From contig NZ_CP130319.1 of NCBI RefSeq assembly GCF_032271945.1, positions 4,111,001-4,175,000 of the forward strand: DNA of 64,000 nt. Reading direction: 5' to 3'. Below are positions 33,044 to 43,383 of this stretch, piece by piece (position 1 is the first letter of the stretch; every line of letters begins with the position of its first letter). The notes under the pieces were generated by a model, which was not told the DNA's origin, made no database searches, and saw only the letters and a list, made by a program, of their open reading frames with translations. Made by a program: the position numbers and the translations under genes. Source of the DNA: Paenibacillus sp. MBLB1832. Its GTDB lineage: Bacteria > Bacillota > Bacilli > Paenibacillales > NBRC-103111.

Positions 33044-34219
33044 TTATCCTCTCCATTCCTGCAAAATGTCTTCGGTATGCTCCCCTTGCAATGGCGGTTT
33101 CCGATAGATTTGAAAATCGTAATTCGAAAACTTAACGGGATAACCCACCGTTGTAGTTTGGGTGTTATTAGGCAGCTCAAGCTGATGCAGCAAGCCGCTT
33201 TCGGTAATTGCAGGATCGTTCAAAATATCCTCAAACGTATTGATTGGCGCACAAGGAACACCCCTCTGATCAAAAATAGTGAGCCATTCATCCGCCGTTT
33301 TCCGACTGAAGGACGCCTGCAGGGAAACCGCCAGCTCTTTCTGATGCTTCGCCCGCAGCGTCTGATTCTGGAACCGTGGATCGTCCGCTAACGCGGGCTG
33401 CTCGACCGCATCCACAACCTCACGCCACAGCTTCTCGTTACCCGCTGCGATCACGAAAGGCTTATCGCTCCCGCGATAGCCTTGATACGGCGCATTGCGC
33501 GGATGCGCGCTGCCCAGTCTCCGAGGCGCAACACCGTTGCCGTAATACTCGCTCGTTTGCAGCGCCGAGATCCCCAGCACGCTCGCCAGCATCGAGCAAT
33601 CGATATAGCTGCCCTTGCCGCTGATCGAAGCTTGATGCACGGCGGCCACGATCGAGTAGGCACCGTAGAGTCCTGCTACGAAATCAGCGACAGGAACTCC
33701 GCATTTCACGGGCTCTCCCTCTTCCTCGCCGGTTACGCTCATCAATCCGCTGATCGCTTGTATCGTGACGTCGAAAGCGCCCTTTTGCGCGTAACGCCCT
33801 GTCTGTCCATAGCCCGAAATCGAGCAATAAACGAGCTTCGGATTGGCTTCTACCAGCCCCTCGTAATGCAAGCCGAATTTGGCCAATACGCCAGGACGAT
33901 AGTTTTCGATTATGACATCCGCTTGCTTGCACAAATCGTGCAAACGAGCCAGCTCTGACGGATCTTTGAAATCAATCACAATGCTGCGCTTATTGCGGTT
34001 GAGTGAACTGAAATTGGCGCTGTATCGCGCGCCATCTTCCTGTGTAAGAAACGGCGGCCACTCCCGCATACTATCGCCGACATCGGGTCGTTCCACTTTC
34101 ACGACATCCGCACCTAAATCTGCAAATAGCATCCCTGCAAAGGGTCCCGCTGCAATTTGCCCAAACTCAAGAACTTTTACACCGCTTAGCGGTCCTTGGC
34201 CCTTCGTATTAATGCTCAT
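33044..34219 (-). CDS. Family III (CaiB/BaiF) CoA-transferase
   Basis: 391 residues. Moves CoA between carboxylic acids through an aspartyl-CoA intermediate. The catalytic Asp is Asp150 in GRYAQKGAFDVTIQAISG. Other family signatures are GVKVLEFGQIAAGPFAGMLFADLGADVVKVE, SLNRNKRSIVIDFKDP and IIENYRPGVLAKFGL. Act, the succinyl-CoA:3-sulfinopropionate CoA-transferase of thiodipropionate/dithiodipropionate degraders, belongs to this family. Given the thiol dioxygenase gene directly upstream in the operon, activating a sulfinate or related acid is a plausible job. Confidence 0.9.
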   Translation of the reverse strand: MSINTKGQGPLSGVKVLEFGQIAAGPFAGMLFADLGADVVKVERPDVGDSMREWPPFLTQEDGARYSANFSSLNRNKRSIVIDFKDPSELARLHDLCKQADVIIENYRPGVLAKFGLHYEGLVEANPKLVYCSISGYGQTGRYAQKGAFDVTIQAISGLMSVTGEEEGEPVKCGVPVADFVAGLYGAYSIVAAVHQASISGKGSYIDCSMLASVLGISALQTSEYYGNGVAPRRLGSAHPRNAPYQGYRGSDKPFVIAAGNEKLWREVVDAVEQPALADDPRFQNQTLRAKHQKELAVSLQASFSRKTADEWLTIFDQRGVPCAPINTFEDILNDPAITESGLLHQLELPNNTQTTTVGYPVKFSNYDFQIYRKPPLQGEHTEDILQEWRG

Positions 34220-34266
34220 CTTCTCTTCGCTCCTCTGGCTTGGTCGTTAGAGATGGCATGCTGTCA

Positions 34267-34854
34267 TCAATGATAAACCGCCTCCGCATTATCATGCTTC
34301 GTGATTACATCGCGACTGCTGCCCGTTGCTACATCATGAATATGTCTCGGCTGTTTGCCGATATCGGTCCCATAAATATGAATCGTGATCGCCACCTCAT
34401 CAAACGGGTTGGCAACGCCATGGATATCATAATCAGGCGGATAAACGAACGAGATATCGCCCTGCTTCGCTGTAACCTCACCGACTTCGCGAACCTCATA
34501 GCGAGGAAATGCACCTTCCCCATGATCGACACGGCGATACCGTTTCTCCACCACAGATCCACGATAGATGCCCACGAGTCCCCAGACGAGGTGATCATGC
34601 ACAGGCGCAACTTGACCCGGCCCCCAGACGAAAGCGATCACGGAGAACGCTTCATTCTGCGGTTTATACAACAAATACTGCGCATATTTCCCAGGCAATG
34701 ATACCTGTAAATCTTTAGGAAGCAAATGCTTATTCTCTAACAGGTTCTGCAAAAGCGGCTTCACACCCTCAATGATCGAACGATCATCGTGCTTCTCAGC
34801 CAACACAGCCCCTATATCCTTTTCAAGTTGATGAAATAGCGCCTTCTCACTCAC
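34267..34854 (-). CDS. Gln-type thiol dioxygenase (3-mercaptopropionate dioxygenase-like)
   Basis: 195-residue cupin that adds O2 to a thiol to give a sulfinate. Iron ligands are His86, His88 (WGPGQVAPVHDHLVWG) and His145 (DYDIHGVANP). The outer-sphere His159/Tyr161 pair is in ITIHIYG, with Thr157 where Ser is usual. The substrate-carboxylate position, Arg in cysteine dioxygenases (Y-x-R), is Gln59 here (YAQYLL). Gln-type enzymes characterised so far prefer 3-mercaptopropionate. So the product is probably 3-sulfinopropionate or a related sulfinate, not cysteine sulfinate. It sits between CoA-transferase genes in the operon. Confidence 0.87.
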   Translation of the reverse strand: MSEKALFHQLEKDIGAVLAEKHDDRSIIEGVKPLLQNLLENKHLLPKDLQVSLPGKYAQYLLYKPQNEAFSVIAFVWGPGQVAPVHDHLVWGLVGIYRGSVVEKRYRRVDHGEGAFPRYEVREVGEVTAKQGDISFVYPPDYDIHGVANPFDEVAITIHIYGTDIGKQPRHIHDVATGSSRDVITKHDNAEAVYH

Positions 34855-34871
34855 CGCTCTTCCCTCGTTTC

Positions 34872-35645
34872 CTATGTTTTTACTAGGGCCTGACTCATAT
34901 AAGTGCCAAAATGCTGCTTCGCAAACAATGGATAGATGCGCCGCAGTTCCTGACTGACGCCATACCGAAGTGTCGTCAGTTCCTGATACGTCGGCGGTTC
35001 CAATGTTGGAATCGGGGCGCTGTACCCGCCTAATCCCAAATCAAACCCTGTTCGTTCCTGCACCTCAAACGGTTGCACACCGTGCACCGTCGCAGCCAGC
35101 TGAAGCCGGCCCTGCCGCCCGCTAGGCTTCATGACGCCCAGCGGAGTATATACCCCGGCTAATTGACTTCGATGATAAACACCTTGTTCAGACCTCGGCG
35201 TCGAGGAAACGAAATCCAAATTCTCAGGAAACCCTTTGATCCCATGGTCTGTTTTAAAAAGAAAAATCCGCTTGCACGTGTAATACACGACACCTGAACC
35301 CGCTCCGCCAGGAAGTCGCACTTTAGGCTTCGTGTAGTCGCCAATCACATGCAGATTAATGCGCCCGTAACTATCGATTTGCGCCCCACTAAGGAAAAAG
35401 ACGTCCATGCCGCCTCGCTGCATGAGATCGAAAAACTCTTTCGTCCCCTGAAATGGCCAATCGCACTGGCCTAAAATATAAATGGAAGCATCGCGTGCAT
35501 GCAGGGACTTCGCGAGGAGCGCGGCAGCCGCAGGAATCGGTGAGTTGTTACCAACGCCGATGACTTCATGATTATGGAGCTCTCTTGCGAGGTAACAGAT
35601 CATCGCTTCCTCCGACGTGTAACTCAGCACACCTATTTCGCTCAT
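34872..35645 (-). CDS. CoA-transferase family I-like subunit (beta)
   Basis: 257 residues, start ATG overlapping the alpha-subunit stop as ATGA, with GGAGG upstream. The pattern EVIGVGNNSPIPAAAALLAKSLHARDASIY matches beta subunits of glutaconate CoA-transferase and IpdB-type enzymes. The catalytic Glu-x-Gly motif expected after that segment is not obvious (ILGQCDWPF instead), so it may be an IpdAB-like variant working as a hydrolase or ring-opening enzyme rather than a true transferase. Substrate unknown. Confidence 0.75.
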   Translation of the reverse strand: MSEIGVLSYTSEEAMICYLARELHNHEVIGVGNNSPIPAAAALLAKSLHARDASIYILGQCDWPFQGTKEFFDLMQRGGMDVFFLSGAQIDSYGRINLHVIGDYTKPKVRLPGGAGSGVVYYTCKRIFLFKTDHGIKGFPENLDFVSSTPRSEQGVYHRSQLAGVYTPLGVMKPSGRQGRLQLAATVHGVQPFEVQERTGFDLGLGGYSAPIPTLEPPTYQELTTLRYGVSQELRRIYPLFAKQHFGTYMSQALVKT

Positions 35646-36457
35646 ACGCCTTCCCTCCTTAGTCCCTCTAGATAAACATCCCAAGTGCTTTGGGATGCCG
35701 CTGCTTCCATATAAGCCAAGATCGCGTCAACATCCAGGTCATAATAGCCTGGACATGAAGTCGGCAGTGCACCGCCAGGCACTTGAACAACGCCACTAAT
35801 AAACATGGACGAAATGAATGCTCCCTGCTCCTTCTGCAGCTGCTCCGGTGAGACGATTTCTTCCACGGAAGCAAACGTCTTCACGGAAGCTTGTGCCAGT
35901 AAGCGGTTGTTCTGCGCAGGATGCGCCACCACATTGCCCAGCGTATCCGCCTTATAACCATGAAAGATGGCGACATGGGGTCGAATCGCGGGTACAACAG
36001 CAATATGCTCCGCTGGCGCGTAAGGATTCGGAATGATATGAAAATCCCTTCTAATTGTCATATAATCCGTACCAATCAACCCCCTGACAGGGGTGAATGG
36101 AATCCCTGATGCACCAGCCCCGATCGCTGCCGTCAATGTCGGACATGCATGTTCCAACCCAACTATGGCACGCTGCTCGAAGCTTCGGCGAAAGTTCAAG
36201 GCGAACCCGAACTCTCCCATCGAGATTTGTGAAAATTCCACCGTAGATACCGCGCCAGCACCGATCAGCAGATCTGCATTCACCGCTGCTGCTCCCGTAC
36301 AAACGACATACAAGTCACGCCTCTGGGCACGTACAATGGCTCGTATGAGCGCCATCGGCGACATCTCCATGTTGCCGCTAATCGCCAGTTTTGCACCGTC
36401 GGGGATATGCGCGATAACCTCTTCGATGCGCATTAGCTTAGCTGACACAACTGACAC
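35642..36457 (-). CDS. CoA-transferase family I-like subunit (alpha)
   Basis: 271 residues from a GTG five bases after AAGGAG; the open frame runs 33 codons further upstream into the ABC gene and those residues look non-native. Features: IPDGAKLAISGNMEMSPMALIRAIVRAQRRDLYVVCTGAAAVNADLLIGAGAVSTVEFS and FGFALNFRRSFEQ, like alpha subunits of glutaconate CoA-transferase/IpdA. Coupled to the beta subunit by a four-base overlap. Confidence 0.8.
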   Translation of the reverse strand: MSVVSAKLMRIEEVIAHIPDGAKLAISGNMEMSPMALIRAIVRAQRRDLYVVCTGAAAVNADLLIGAGAVSTVEFSQISMGEFGFALNFRRSFEQRAIVGLEHACPTLTAAIGAGASGIPFTPVRGLIGTDYMTIRRDFHIIPNPYAPAEHIAVVPAIRPHVAIFHGYKADTLGNVVAHPAQNNRLLAQASVKTFASVEEIVSPEQLQKEQGAFISSMFISGVVQVPGGALPTSCPGYYDLDVDAILAYMEAAASQSTWDVYLEGLRREGV

Positions 36458-36483
36458 TTCCTCTCCTTCAAGGCTCCCCCCGC

Positions 36484-38508
36484 TTATAATGGATAATGGC
36501 AAGCCGCATAATGGCCTGGCCCGATGGCCGCCAATTCGGGCACAACCTCTTTGCACAGCGCTGTCGCAGCAGGGCAGCGCGTATGAAAGCGACAGCCTGA
36601 CGGCGGTCTGGCTGGTGAAGGCATTTCACCTTCCAGTGGCACAAAGGTCCGTTTGCGATTCGGATCTGGCACGGGAATCGCGGATAACAGCGCCTTCGTG
36701 TAATGATGTGCGGGATGGCGAAACAGCTCATCCGTTGGTGCGATTTCAACCAACTTGCCTAAGTACATCACGCCGATTCGATCCGAAATGTAGCGAACAA
36801 TATTCAACCCATGCGCAATGAACAGATATGTCAGATTCATGCGCTGCTGAAGATCCTGCATGAGGTTCACGATTTGCGATTGTACCGAAACGTCCAAAGC
36901 CGAAACCGCTTCGTCAGCGAGAATAAACTTCGGATTGAGTGCGATCGCTCGCGCAATGCCAATACGTTGACGCTGACCGCCTGAGAACTCATGCGGCAAG
37001 CGATCGATCCAAGCTGGATTCAGTCCGACGAGCTCCATGACGTCTTGAACTTTGGCTCGTTTCGCTGAACCGCGCAGCGATTCATGCACCCAGAACGGTT
37101 CACCGATAATATCGCCGACTTTCCAGCGCGGGTTAATGGATCCGTACGGATCCTGGAAGACAATTTGCATATCTCTTCGTGTTTCTTTCCATCCCTTCGA
37201 ACCCGCTCCAACAAGATCTCTGCCTTCAAATTGAATACGTCCCTCGGTTGCTTTCTCCAGTTGCAGCAGCACACGTCCCAGCGTTGATTTCCCGCAACCC
37301 GATTCGCCAACTAACCCGAAGGTCTCCCCTTTACGGATATCAAAGGAAACGTCATCTACCGCTTTAATCGAAGAGCGGCCACGTTGGAACAAACCCTGGC
37401 GAATTGGGAAATATTTCTTTACATTGATGACTTCTAGCAGCGTCTCTGCCTTATCTAAGTCACGGCTAGCCTCACCATTTCCTATCTCAATCGGCGTAGG
37501 TGCCGCCGTATCCCCGAAAAACTCTGCCCCCAAGAGGTCAATTCGCTCTGCATTCCAACATGCCACCTCGCGTCCGCTCAACGACGCCAGAGGCGGGTCT
37601 TCGCTTAAGCAGCGCTCCGTTGCATAAGGACAACGAGGATGAAAGCGGCACCCTGTCGGCAAGTCTGACAAGCTCGGGATGCTGCCTTTAATGGTATAGA
37701 GCTTCATCCCACGAACATTATCCAAGGTCACAATGGAATGAAGCAGCCCTTGCGTATAGGGATGGGCCGGATTTTCAAACAATTGATGCACGGGAGACTG
37801 CTCGACAACCTTACCTGCATACATCACCACAACGCGATCTGCCATTTCAGCCGCAATGCCAAGATCGTGGGTAATCAGGAGGATCGACATTTGAAACTCA
37901 TCTTTCAATTCTCGTAATAAACTTAAAATCTGCGCTTGAATGGTCACATCCAATGCGGTTGTTGGCTCATCCGCAATTAGCAATTCGGGGCCGCAGGCTA
38001 ATGCCATCGCGATCATCGCCCTCTGGCGCATCCCGCCCGAGAGCTCGTAAGGATATTGCCCCATGCGAATTTCCGGCTCCGGAATACCCACGCGTCGGAG
38101 CAAGGAGATCGCTTTCTCCCGTGCACCCGGCTTGGAAATTCGTTCATGACGGAGAATGACTTCGACGATTTGGCTTCCTATAGTGAAAATAGGATCTAAC
38201 GCCGTCATCGGCTCCTGGAAGATCATCGCGATTTTTTTCCCGCGCAGATCACTGATTTCCTTTTGCGATAAACCGACTAGACTTTGCCCATCCAGCTTAA
38301 TATCGCCTTGCGAGATATAGCCCCCATCGTATTGAATGAGATGCATGATGGATAACGATGTAATCGTTTTGCCGCTTCCGGATTCGCCAACTAAGCAGAC
38401 AATTTCTCCCTTTTCGATTGTTAATTGAATATGGTTAATCGCATTCAGCGAGCCGTTCGCGGTTTGAAAGTCAACGGACAAATCATCAATTTGCAGTATC
38501 GGTTTCAT
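36484..38508 (-). CDS. Fused double ATPase of a peptide-type ABC importer
   Basis: 674 residues with two complete ATPase domains, equivalent to DppD and DppF joined (as in GsiA/YejF-type proteins). First: Walker A GESGSGKT (~36-43), [10 protein letters not shown] signature, [12 protein letters not shown]. Second: [30 protein letters not shown]. Each half ends with the C-x-H...C cysteine cluster of the Opp/Dpp family ([15 protein letters not shown] and [15 protein letters not shown]). Powers the importer whose permeases and binding protein are encoded next to it. Confidence 0.92.
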   Translation of the reverse strand: MKPILQIDDLSVDFQTANGSLNAINHIQLTIEKGEIVCLVGESGSGKTITSLSIMHLIQYDGGYISQGDIKLDGQSLVGLSQKEISDLRGKKIAMIFQEPMTALDPIFTIGSQIVEVILRHERISKPGAREKAISLLRRVGIPEPEIRMGQYPYELSGGMRQRAMIAMALACGPELLIADEPTTALDVTIQAQILSLLRELKDEFQMSILLITHDLGIAAEMADRVVVMYAGKVVEQSPVHQLFENPAHPYTQGLLHSIVTLDNVRGMKLYTIKGSIPSLSDLPTGCRFHPRCPYATERCLSEDPPLASLSGREVACWNAERIDLLGAEFFGDTAAPTPIEIGNGEASRDLDKAETLLEVINVKKYFPIRQGLFQRGRSSIKAVDDVSFDIRKGETFGLVGESGCGKSTLGRVLLQLEKATEGRIQFEGRDLVGAGSKGWKETRRDMQIVFQDPYGSINPRWKVGDIIGEPFWVHESLRGSAKRAKVQDVMELVGLNPAWIDRLPHEFSGGQRQRIGIARAIALNPKFILADEAVSALDVSVQSQIVNLMQDLQQRMNLTYLFIAHGLNIVRYISDRIGVMYLGKLVEIAPTDELFRHPAHHYTKALLSAIPVPDPNRKRTFVPLEGEMPSPARPPSGCRFHTRCPAATALCKEVVPELAAIGPGHYAACHYPL

Positions 38509-38511
38509 CTT

Positions 38512-39408
38512 CTATGCCCTCGATTTCTTAGGATCCATGCGATCACGAATTTCATCCCCGATGAGATTAACGACGATCACAAGGAGGGTGATGGCGAGCC
38601 CTGGGAACGTTGCTACCCACCATGCTACTGTCATGTAACTGCGCCCCTGCGAAAGCATGTAGCCCCAATCAGGGATTTCCTTCACCACACCAAGCCCAAG
38701 GAAGCTAAGCCCTGTTCCGACTAAAATCGAGCTGCCTACCCCAATCGTCATCATGACGAGTAAGGGGGAGAAGCAATTCGGTAAAATATGGCGCAGCATA
38801 ATAGCCACATGGGAAGTACCTACCGCGCGAGCCGCATCGATAAAGGGGCGATTCCGAATGGAAATGACTTGGCTGCGAACGACGCGAGCTTTGCCTGGGA
38901 TCGTCGCAACGCTGATCGCTAGAATAACATTGAAAAAACTAGGTCCCAGCGCCACCGAAATGGCAATCGCCAATAAAATGCCAGGAATCGTCATCAAGAT
39001 ATCGTTAAATCGCATGAAGATAGAATCGACAGTACCGCCCCAATAGCCAGCGATCAGCCCGAATAGCGTGCCAATGCAACCGCCGATCACAACCGACACA
39101 ACCCCCATGATGAGCGATTGTTGACTACCGTAGATGACCAACGTCCACACATCGCGACCGAATTGATCGGTGCCCAGCGGATGCGCCAAGCTCGGTCCTT
39201 TCAACAATTGATCGGTCAGCATATCCGTTGGCGAGTAAGGAGCAATCCAAGAAGGAACGATCGCGCATAAGATCAGAAAAGCTAGCACACAGAGCGAAAG
39301 GCTTAACAGCACTTTCGATAAGTTCAGCTTTTTCCATCGAAAACGAAACGTCAGCAGCTCCTGTCTCTTCCGTAATAATCGTTCTGTTGTTACAGTACCA
39401 AACAGCAT
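38512..39408 (-). CDS. ABC importer permease (DppC/OppC type)
   Basis: 298 residues from an ATG with AAAGGAG; about six membrane segments. LTDQLLKGPSLAHPLGTDQFGRDVWTLVIYGSQQSL is the typical periplasmic-side segment, and AARAVGTSHVAIMLRHILPNC is the EAA loop that contacts the ATPase. The stop lies three bases before the ATPase gene. Confidence 0.9.
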   Translation of the reverse strand: MLFGTVTTERLLRKRQELLTFRFRWKKLNLSKVLLSLSLCVLAFLILCAIVPSWIAPYSPTDMLTDQLLKGPSLAHPLGTDQFGRDVWTLVIYGSQQSLIMGVVSVVIGGCIGTLFGLIAGYWGGTVDSIFMRFNDILMTIPGILLAIAISVALGPSFFNVILAISVATIPGKARVVRSQVISIRNRPFIDAARAVGTSHVAIMLRHILPNCFSPLLVMMTIGVGSSILVGTGLSFLGLGVVKEIPDWGYMLSQGRSYMTVAWWVATFPGLAITLLVIVVNLIGDEIRDRMDPKKSRA

Positions 39409-39424
39409 TCGCGCCAACTCCTTT

Positions 39425-40354
39425 TTACGATGATCCTGTCTTACGCACACGCGGATCGACATACGAATAAGACACATCTACCATTAAATTCACAAGAATA
39501 TTGAACACACCCGTGATCAGAATCGCCGCTTGAATCACGGGAATATCTTTCTGATTAATCGCATCGACAACGAGCTTGCCCAGACCTTGCCTGGAGAAAA
39601 CCGTTTCGGTAACGACAGCACCTGAAAGCATTTCTCCAACCAGCAAGCCCAGAATGGTTACGGCTGGAAGGAGCGCATTGCGCAGAACGTGCTTATAGAG
39701 CACGATTTTTTCCGTGAGACCTTTCGCTCTCAGCGTCAGTACAAATGGTTCGTTGATCACGTCCAGCACGCTGTTGCGCACCATCCGTGTCAACATGCCA
39801 GCGCCTGTTACGCCTAAGGCAAAGGAAGGCAGAATCAATTGCTTGAAGCTGCCATTGCCGATGGCGGGCAACCATTGGAAGTGAACCGAAAATACGAGAA
39901 TTAATAGAATGCCCAACCAAAATTTCGGCATGGAAACACCGAGTAAACTTACAACACGAACGATGTAGTCCAGCACGCGATTTTGATACACAGCCGATAA
40001 TACACCTAATAAGAACCCCACGATGATGGCGAATATCGTACTCATGAGCGCTAGTGAAAGCGTAGCTGGCAGCTGCGCCAGCAATCGATCGATCACAGGC
40101 TGACTGTTCGCGAACGAATGTCCGAAATCCCCCCTCACACTATCCCATAAATAGAGCGCATATTGCTGCCAGAGCGGACGGTCTAAGCCGAACTGCTGCC
40201 TGAGGTACGCAATACGTTCAGGCGCAGCGTCATCACCTGCAATCATCTGGGCCGGATCACCGGGAAGCCAGTGAATGATTAAGAAAACAAGCGTCAACGA
40301 GCCTAAAATAACTGGAATCGAGACGATGAGCCTGTTCCATATAAACTTCACCAT
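39425..40354 (-). CDS. ABC importer permease (DppB/OppB type)
   Basis: 309 residues, six membrane segments. The N-terminal RLIVSIPVILGSLTLVFLIIHWLPGDPA and the EAA loop LRAKGLTEKIVLYKHVLRNALLP are family signatures. Second gene after the binding protein. Substrate follows that of the binding protein, likely the compound degraded by this operon. Confidence 0.9.
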   Translation of the reverse strand: MVKFIWNRLIVSIPVILGSLTLVFLIIHWLPGDPAQMIAGDDAAPERIAYLRQQFGLDRPLWQQYALYLWDSVRGDFGHSFANSQPVIDRLLAQLPATLSLALMSTIFAIIVGFLLGVLSAVYQNRVLDYIVRVVSLLGVSMPKFWLGILLILVFSVHFQWLPAIGNGSFKQLILPSFALGVTGAGMLTRMVRNSVLDVINEPFVLTLRAKGLTEKIVLYKHVLRNALLPAVTILGLLVGEMLSGAVVTETVFSRQGLGKLVVDAINQKDIPVIQAAILITGVFNILVNLMVDVSYSYVDPRVRKTGSS

Positions 40355-40375
40355 CCTTGACTCCCCCTTCGTTCC

Positions 40376-42019
40376 TTATTTTTGAATCCATGCCTCATAG
40401 AAGACAGGCCATGCTGGTGAATCGAATGTAATGCCTTTCACTTCTTTCGTTGTCGCCACCGAGTAGTTGAACACATACGTAGGAATACCGTAAACATTGT
40501 CGATGATGTATTCTTGTGCATCTTTATAATAGGCCTTGCGTTTCTCTGGTTCGGTTTCCAAATACCCCTGCTCGAGAAGCTCATCTAGCTTAGGATCGTT
40601 CGTTTTCGCAATATTATTTTGCTTCGAAGGCCCTTTGGTCGAGTACAGTTGTCGCAGCACATCTGGATCACCAGAGAACTGACTAGCCGCAATGAGATCA
40701 TAATCTCCTTTGTTTCGGCGGTCGGTGTAAGTGCCGGTTGGCAACGAAATCACTTTCAACTCGATGCCCACTTGCTTCAACTGCTGTGTGAAGATCGCGA
40801 TCAAATCTAAGCGCTTTTCCCGATTTCCTTGCGTGTCAATCACTTCGACCGTGAGTCGCTTGCCATCCTTGGACCGATACCCATCCGCACCCTTGATCCA
40901 ACCCGCTTCCTCGAGCGTCTGGTTCGACTTGGCAACGTCTACTTTATACGCATTTTCTCTGGTGGGTGTATAGGCAAATTGTTGTGGTGAGATCGGTGAC
41001 CAGCCTTGCTTGGAGGTGCCCAAATAAATCGTTTTGACCGCAACATCGATATCGAGCGCCGAGCGGAACGCTTTGCGGATGTTGAGATCATTCCATGGCG
41101 CTTTCTGAATGTTCAAATACAAGGTGAAATTGGCTTGCAACAGCTCTGTTTCCAGTACATTGAAGTTCTTATCCGCCTTCAAGGCAACCAGATTCTGCGG
41201 AGGAATAATATCCGCTACCTGCACCTGTTTACTTTGTAACACGCTGACACGCGTCGCTTCTTCTTCCACGTATTTCACTGTTAACTTATCCAGGTACGCT
41301 GGACCTTGATGCTTCGCAGTGGACGGTCCCCAGTTATAATCGGGATTTTTCTCGAATTCAACTTGTGAGCTAGGCGTAATTTTTTTCAGTTTAAAAGGTC
41401 CCGTCCCCACTGGGTTTTGCGGGAATGCATCGCCATACTTTTTCACGGCTGTCGGTGAAACGAAGCCAAGATCCACCTTAGCGGCATTGCTAAGGAATGG
41501 AGCAAACGGCGTTTTGAAGTTGACTTTTACCGTAAATTCATCAATGACATCCGTCGAGGTGTACGTACCCAACTCATTTAATGAACTCGAAGCCTTCGTC
41601 GCAGGATCGATGATCCGATCGAAGTTAAACTTCACAGCCTCTGCGTTAAATGGTGTGCCATCATGGAACTTCACATCTTTACGCAGGTGGAACGTGTAGC
41701 TCTTCTTATCCGAGGACAGCTCCCAGGAGGTCGCGAGCCAAGGCTTGATCGTATGATCTGGTAACTCTACAACTAAGCTGTCGTAGAGGGATCGCATCAC
41801 TCTCGTCGTCGGCGCGAAGCCTGCTTTATGCGCGTCCAAACTGTCTGACGTGATCGTCCCCGCGAGGGCCCAAACCAGTTCTCCACCTGGCGTTACCGTG
41901 CCTGCGGTCTGTTCGGCGACGTTCTTCGCGCCACCCTCTTTCTCCGTTTCTCCGCAAGCTGTTAACACCATGGATGCTATAACTAAAAGGCCAATGATCG
42001 ATCCGAATCTCTTTTCCAT
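40376..42019 (-). CDS. ABC importer substrate-binding lipoprotein (DppA/OppA family)
   Basis: 547 residues. Signal ending in lipobox LTAC with Cys at ~22. Family 5 solute-binding pattern: LVWALAGTITSDSLDAHKAG, then WELSSDKKSYTFHLRKDVKFHDGTPFNAEAVKFNFDRI. This family binds peptides, nickel complexes or other small polar ligands, and clusters with flavin monooxygenases in sulfur-source operons. The ligand here is unknown; an organosulfur acid is the contextual guess. Confidence 0.9.
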   Translation of the reverse strand: MEKRFGSIIGLLVIASMVLTACGETEKEGGAKNVAEQTAGTVTPGGELVWALAGTITSDSLDAHKAGFAPTTRVMRSLYDSLVVELPDHTIKPWLATSWELSSDKKSYTFHLRKDVKFHDGTPFNAEAVKFNFDRIIDPATKASSSLNELGTYTSTDVIDEFTVKVNFKTPFAPFLSNAAKVDLGFVSPTAVKKYGDAFPQNPVGTGPFKLKKITPSSQVEFEKNPDYNWGPSTAKHQGPAYLDKLTVKYVEEEATRVSVLQSKQVQVADIIPPQNLVALKADKNFNVLETELLQANFTLYLNIQKAPWNDLNIRKAFRSALDIDVAVKTIYLGTSKQGWSPISPQQFAYTPTRENAYKVDVAKSNQTLEEAGWIKGADGYRSKDGKRLTVEVIDTQGNREKRLDLIAIFTQQLKQVGIELKVISLPTGTYTDRRNKGDYDLIAASQFSGDPDVLRQLYSTKGPSKQNNIAKTNDPKLDELLEQGYLETEPEKRKAYYKDAQEYIIDNVYGIPTYVFNYSVATTKEVKGITFDSPAWPVFYEAWIQK

Positions 42020-42038
42020 ATCGTTTCCCCCTCTAAGC

Positions 42039-43370
42039 TTATGCTTGGGCTATTCTCTGTTTAGTGTATCGATTTACTGGGATTTCAAGACCTAGATGGC
42101 CTCGCAGTGTATCACTTTCGTAGTCTTCACGGTAAATGCCGCGTTCCTGAAGAATCGGAACAACAAGCTCAACGAAATCTTTGAGCGCACTCGGCACGCC
42201 TGTGTGAATGATGAAACCATCTGCTGCTCCTTCTTCAAACCATTGCTGTACAGTATCCGCAACTTGCTCTGGCGTACCAACAAAGGAGCTTCTTGGTGTG
42301 GCAAAGCGGAAGGCCGCTTGTCGAAGCGTTAAATTCTCCTCCTTTGCGATGCGCTTAATCCGATCCGTGGAACTGCGGTAGCTGTTGCTGCCTAGATCAC
42401 CGAGATCTGGGAATGGTTCATCGAGCGGATATTGTTTAAAATCGTGGTACGTGAACGGACGGCCCAGTTGGTCCAGCGCATCCTCCAACGTAACTAAACC
42501 TGCGATGGCTTGGTACTTGCTCTCCGCTTCCTCCTCCGTTCGGCCAATGATCGGGCTAATGCCTGGGAAGACTAGTATTTCCTCGGAGGCACGCCCATAC
42601 GCTGCCGCTCGCTGTTTGATATCCTGATAGAAAGCTTTCGCTTCCTTGATCGATTCATGTCCTGTGAAAATGGCATCTGCACTCTTCGCTGCCAAGTTTC
42701 GCCCATCATCCGACCCGCCAGCTTGGAAAATAACAGGCTGCCCTTGTTTGGAGCGCGCGATGTTTAGCGGTCCTTGCACAGAGAAATGCTTGCCTTTGTG
42801 ATTGAGCGCATGAAGCTTGGATGGATCGAAGAAAACCCCTGTCTGCTGATCGCGAACAAAAGCGTCATCCTCCCAAGAATCCCACAGGCCGCGCACGACC
42901 TCCAGATGCTCTTCCGCAATGCGGTACCGTTCATCGTGGGCATAATGCTCTTCCTTGCTATAATTGCGAGCGGCGCCCTCAAGCCCCGTCGTCACCACAT
43001 TCCAGCCTGCACGGCCATAACTGATATGATCGAGCGAGGCGAACTGCCTTGCTACTGTGAAGGGCTGCGTGAATGAGGCTGTTAATGTGCCGACCAAGCC
43101 AATCTTCGACGTCACCGCGCCCAGCGCTGACAATACCGTTAGCGGCTCCAGCCGATTAAGATAATGCGGGGCCGATTTCTCCGTAATGTACGTACTGTCC
43201 ACGATGAAAACAAAATCAAATTTCCCTTCTTCCGCTTGTAACGCCTGGGCTGCATAGTAATCAAAATCAACACTTGCATCCCCTGGAATTTCTGGATTAC
43301 GCCACGTATACTTCGATGTGCCCACACCTGTGAGCGTGGCACCTAGTTTAAGCTTTCTTGATTTGGACAT
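42039..43370 (-). CDS. Flavin-dependent monooxygenase, NtaA/SnaA/DszA type (copy 1)
   Basis: 443 residues, luciferase-like TIM barrel. It uses reduced FMN from a separate reductase. Signatures: [59 protein letters not shown] and [36 protein letters not shown]. Relatives include the sulfone monooxygenase DszA and dimethylsulfide monooxygenase DmoA, which break C-S bonds. It is the same length as the adjacent copy 2 and very similar. No flavin reductase gene lies in the operon. Confidence 0.9.
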   Translation of the reverse strand: MSKSRKLKLGATLTGVGTSKYTWRNPEIPGDASVDFDYYAAQALQAEEGKFDFVFIVDSTYITEKSAPHYLNRLEPLTVLSALGAVTSKIGLVGTLTASFTQPFTVARQFASLDHISYGRAGWNVVTTGLEGAARNYSKEEHYAHDERYRIAEEHLEVVRGLWDSWEDDAFVRDQQTGVFFDPSKLHALNHKGKHFSVQGPLNIARSKQGQPVIFQAGGSDDGRNLAAKSADAIFTGHESIKEAKAFYQDIKQRAAAYGRASEEILVFPGISPIIGRTEEEAESKYQAIAGLVTLEDALDQLGRPFTYHDFKQYPLDEPFPDLGDLGSNSYRSSTDRIKRIAKEENLTLRQAAFRFATPRSSFVGTPEQVADTVQQWFEEGAADGFIIHTGVPSALKDFVELVVPILQERGIYREDYESDTLRGHLGLEIPVNRYTKQRIAQA

Positions 43371-43383
43371 TGTTCATTCCTCC

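Noticed and set aside
33482-33958. Plus-strand ORF inside the family III CoA-transferase gene
   Set aside because: No start signal and atypical composition; the opposite strand encodes a complete enzyme with its catalytic motif.
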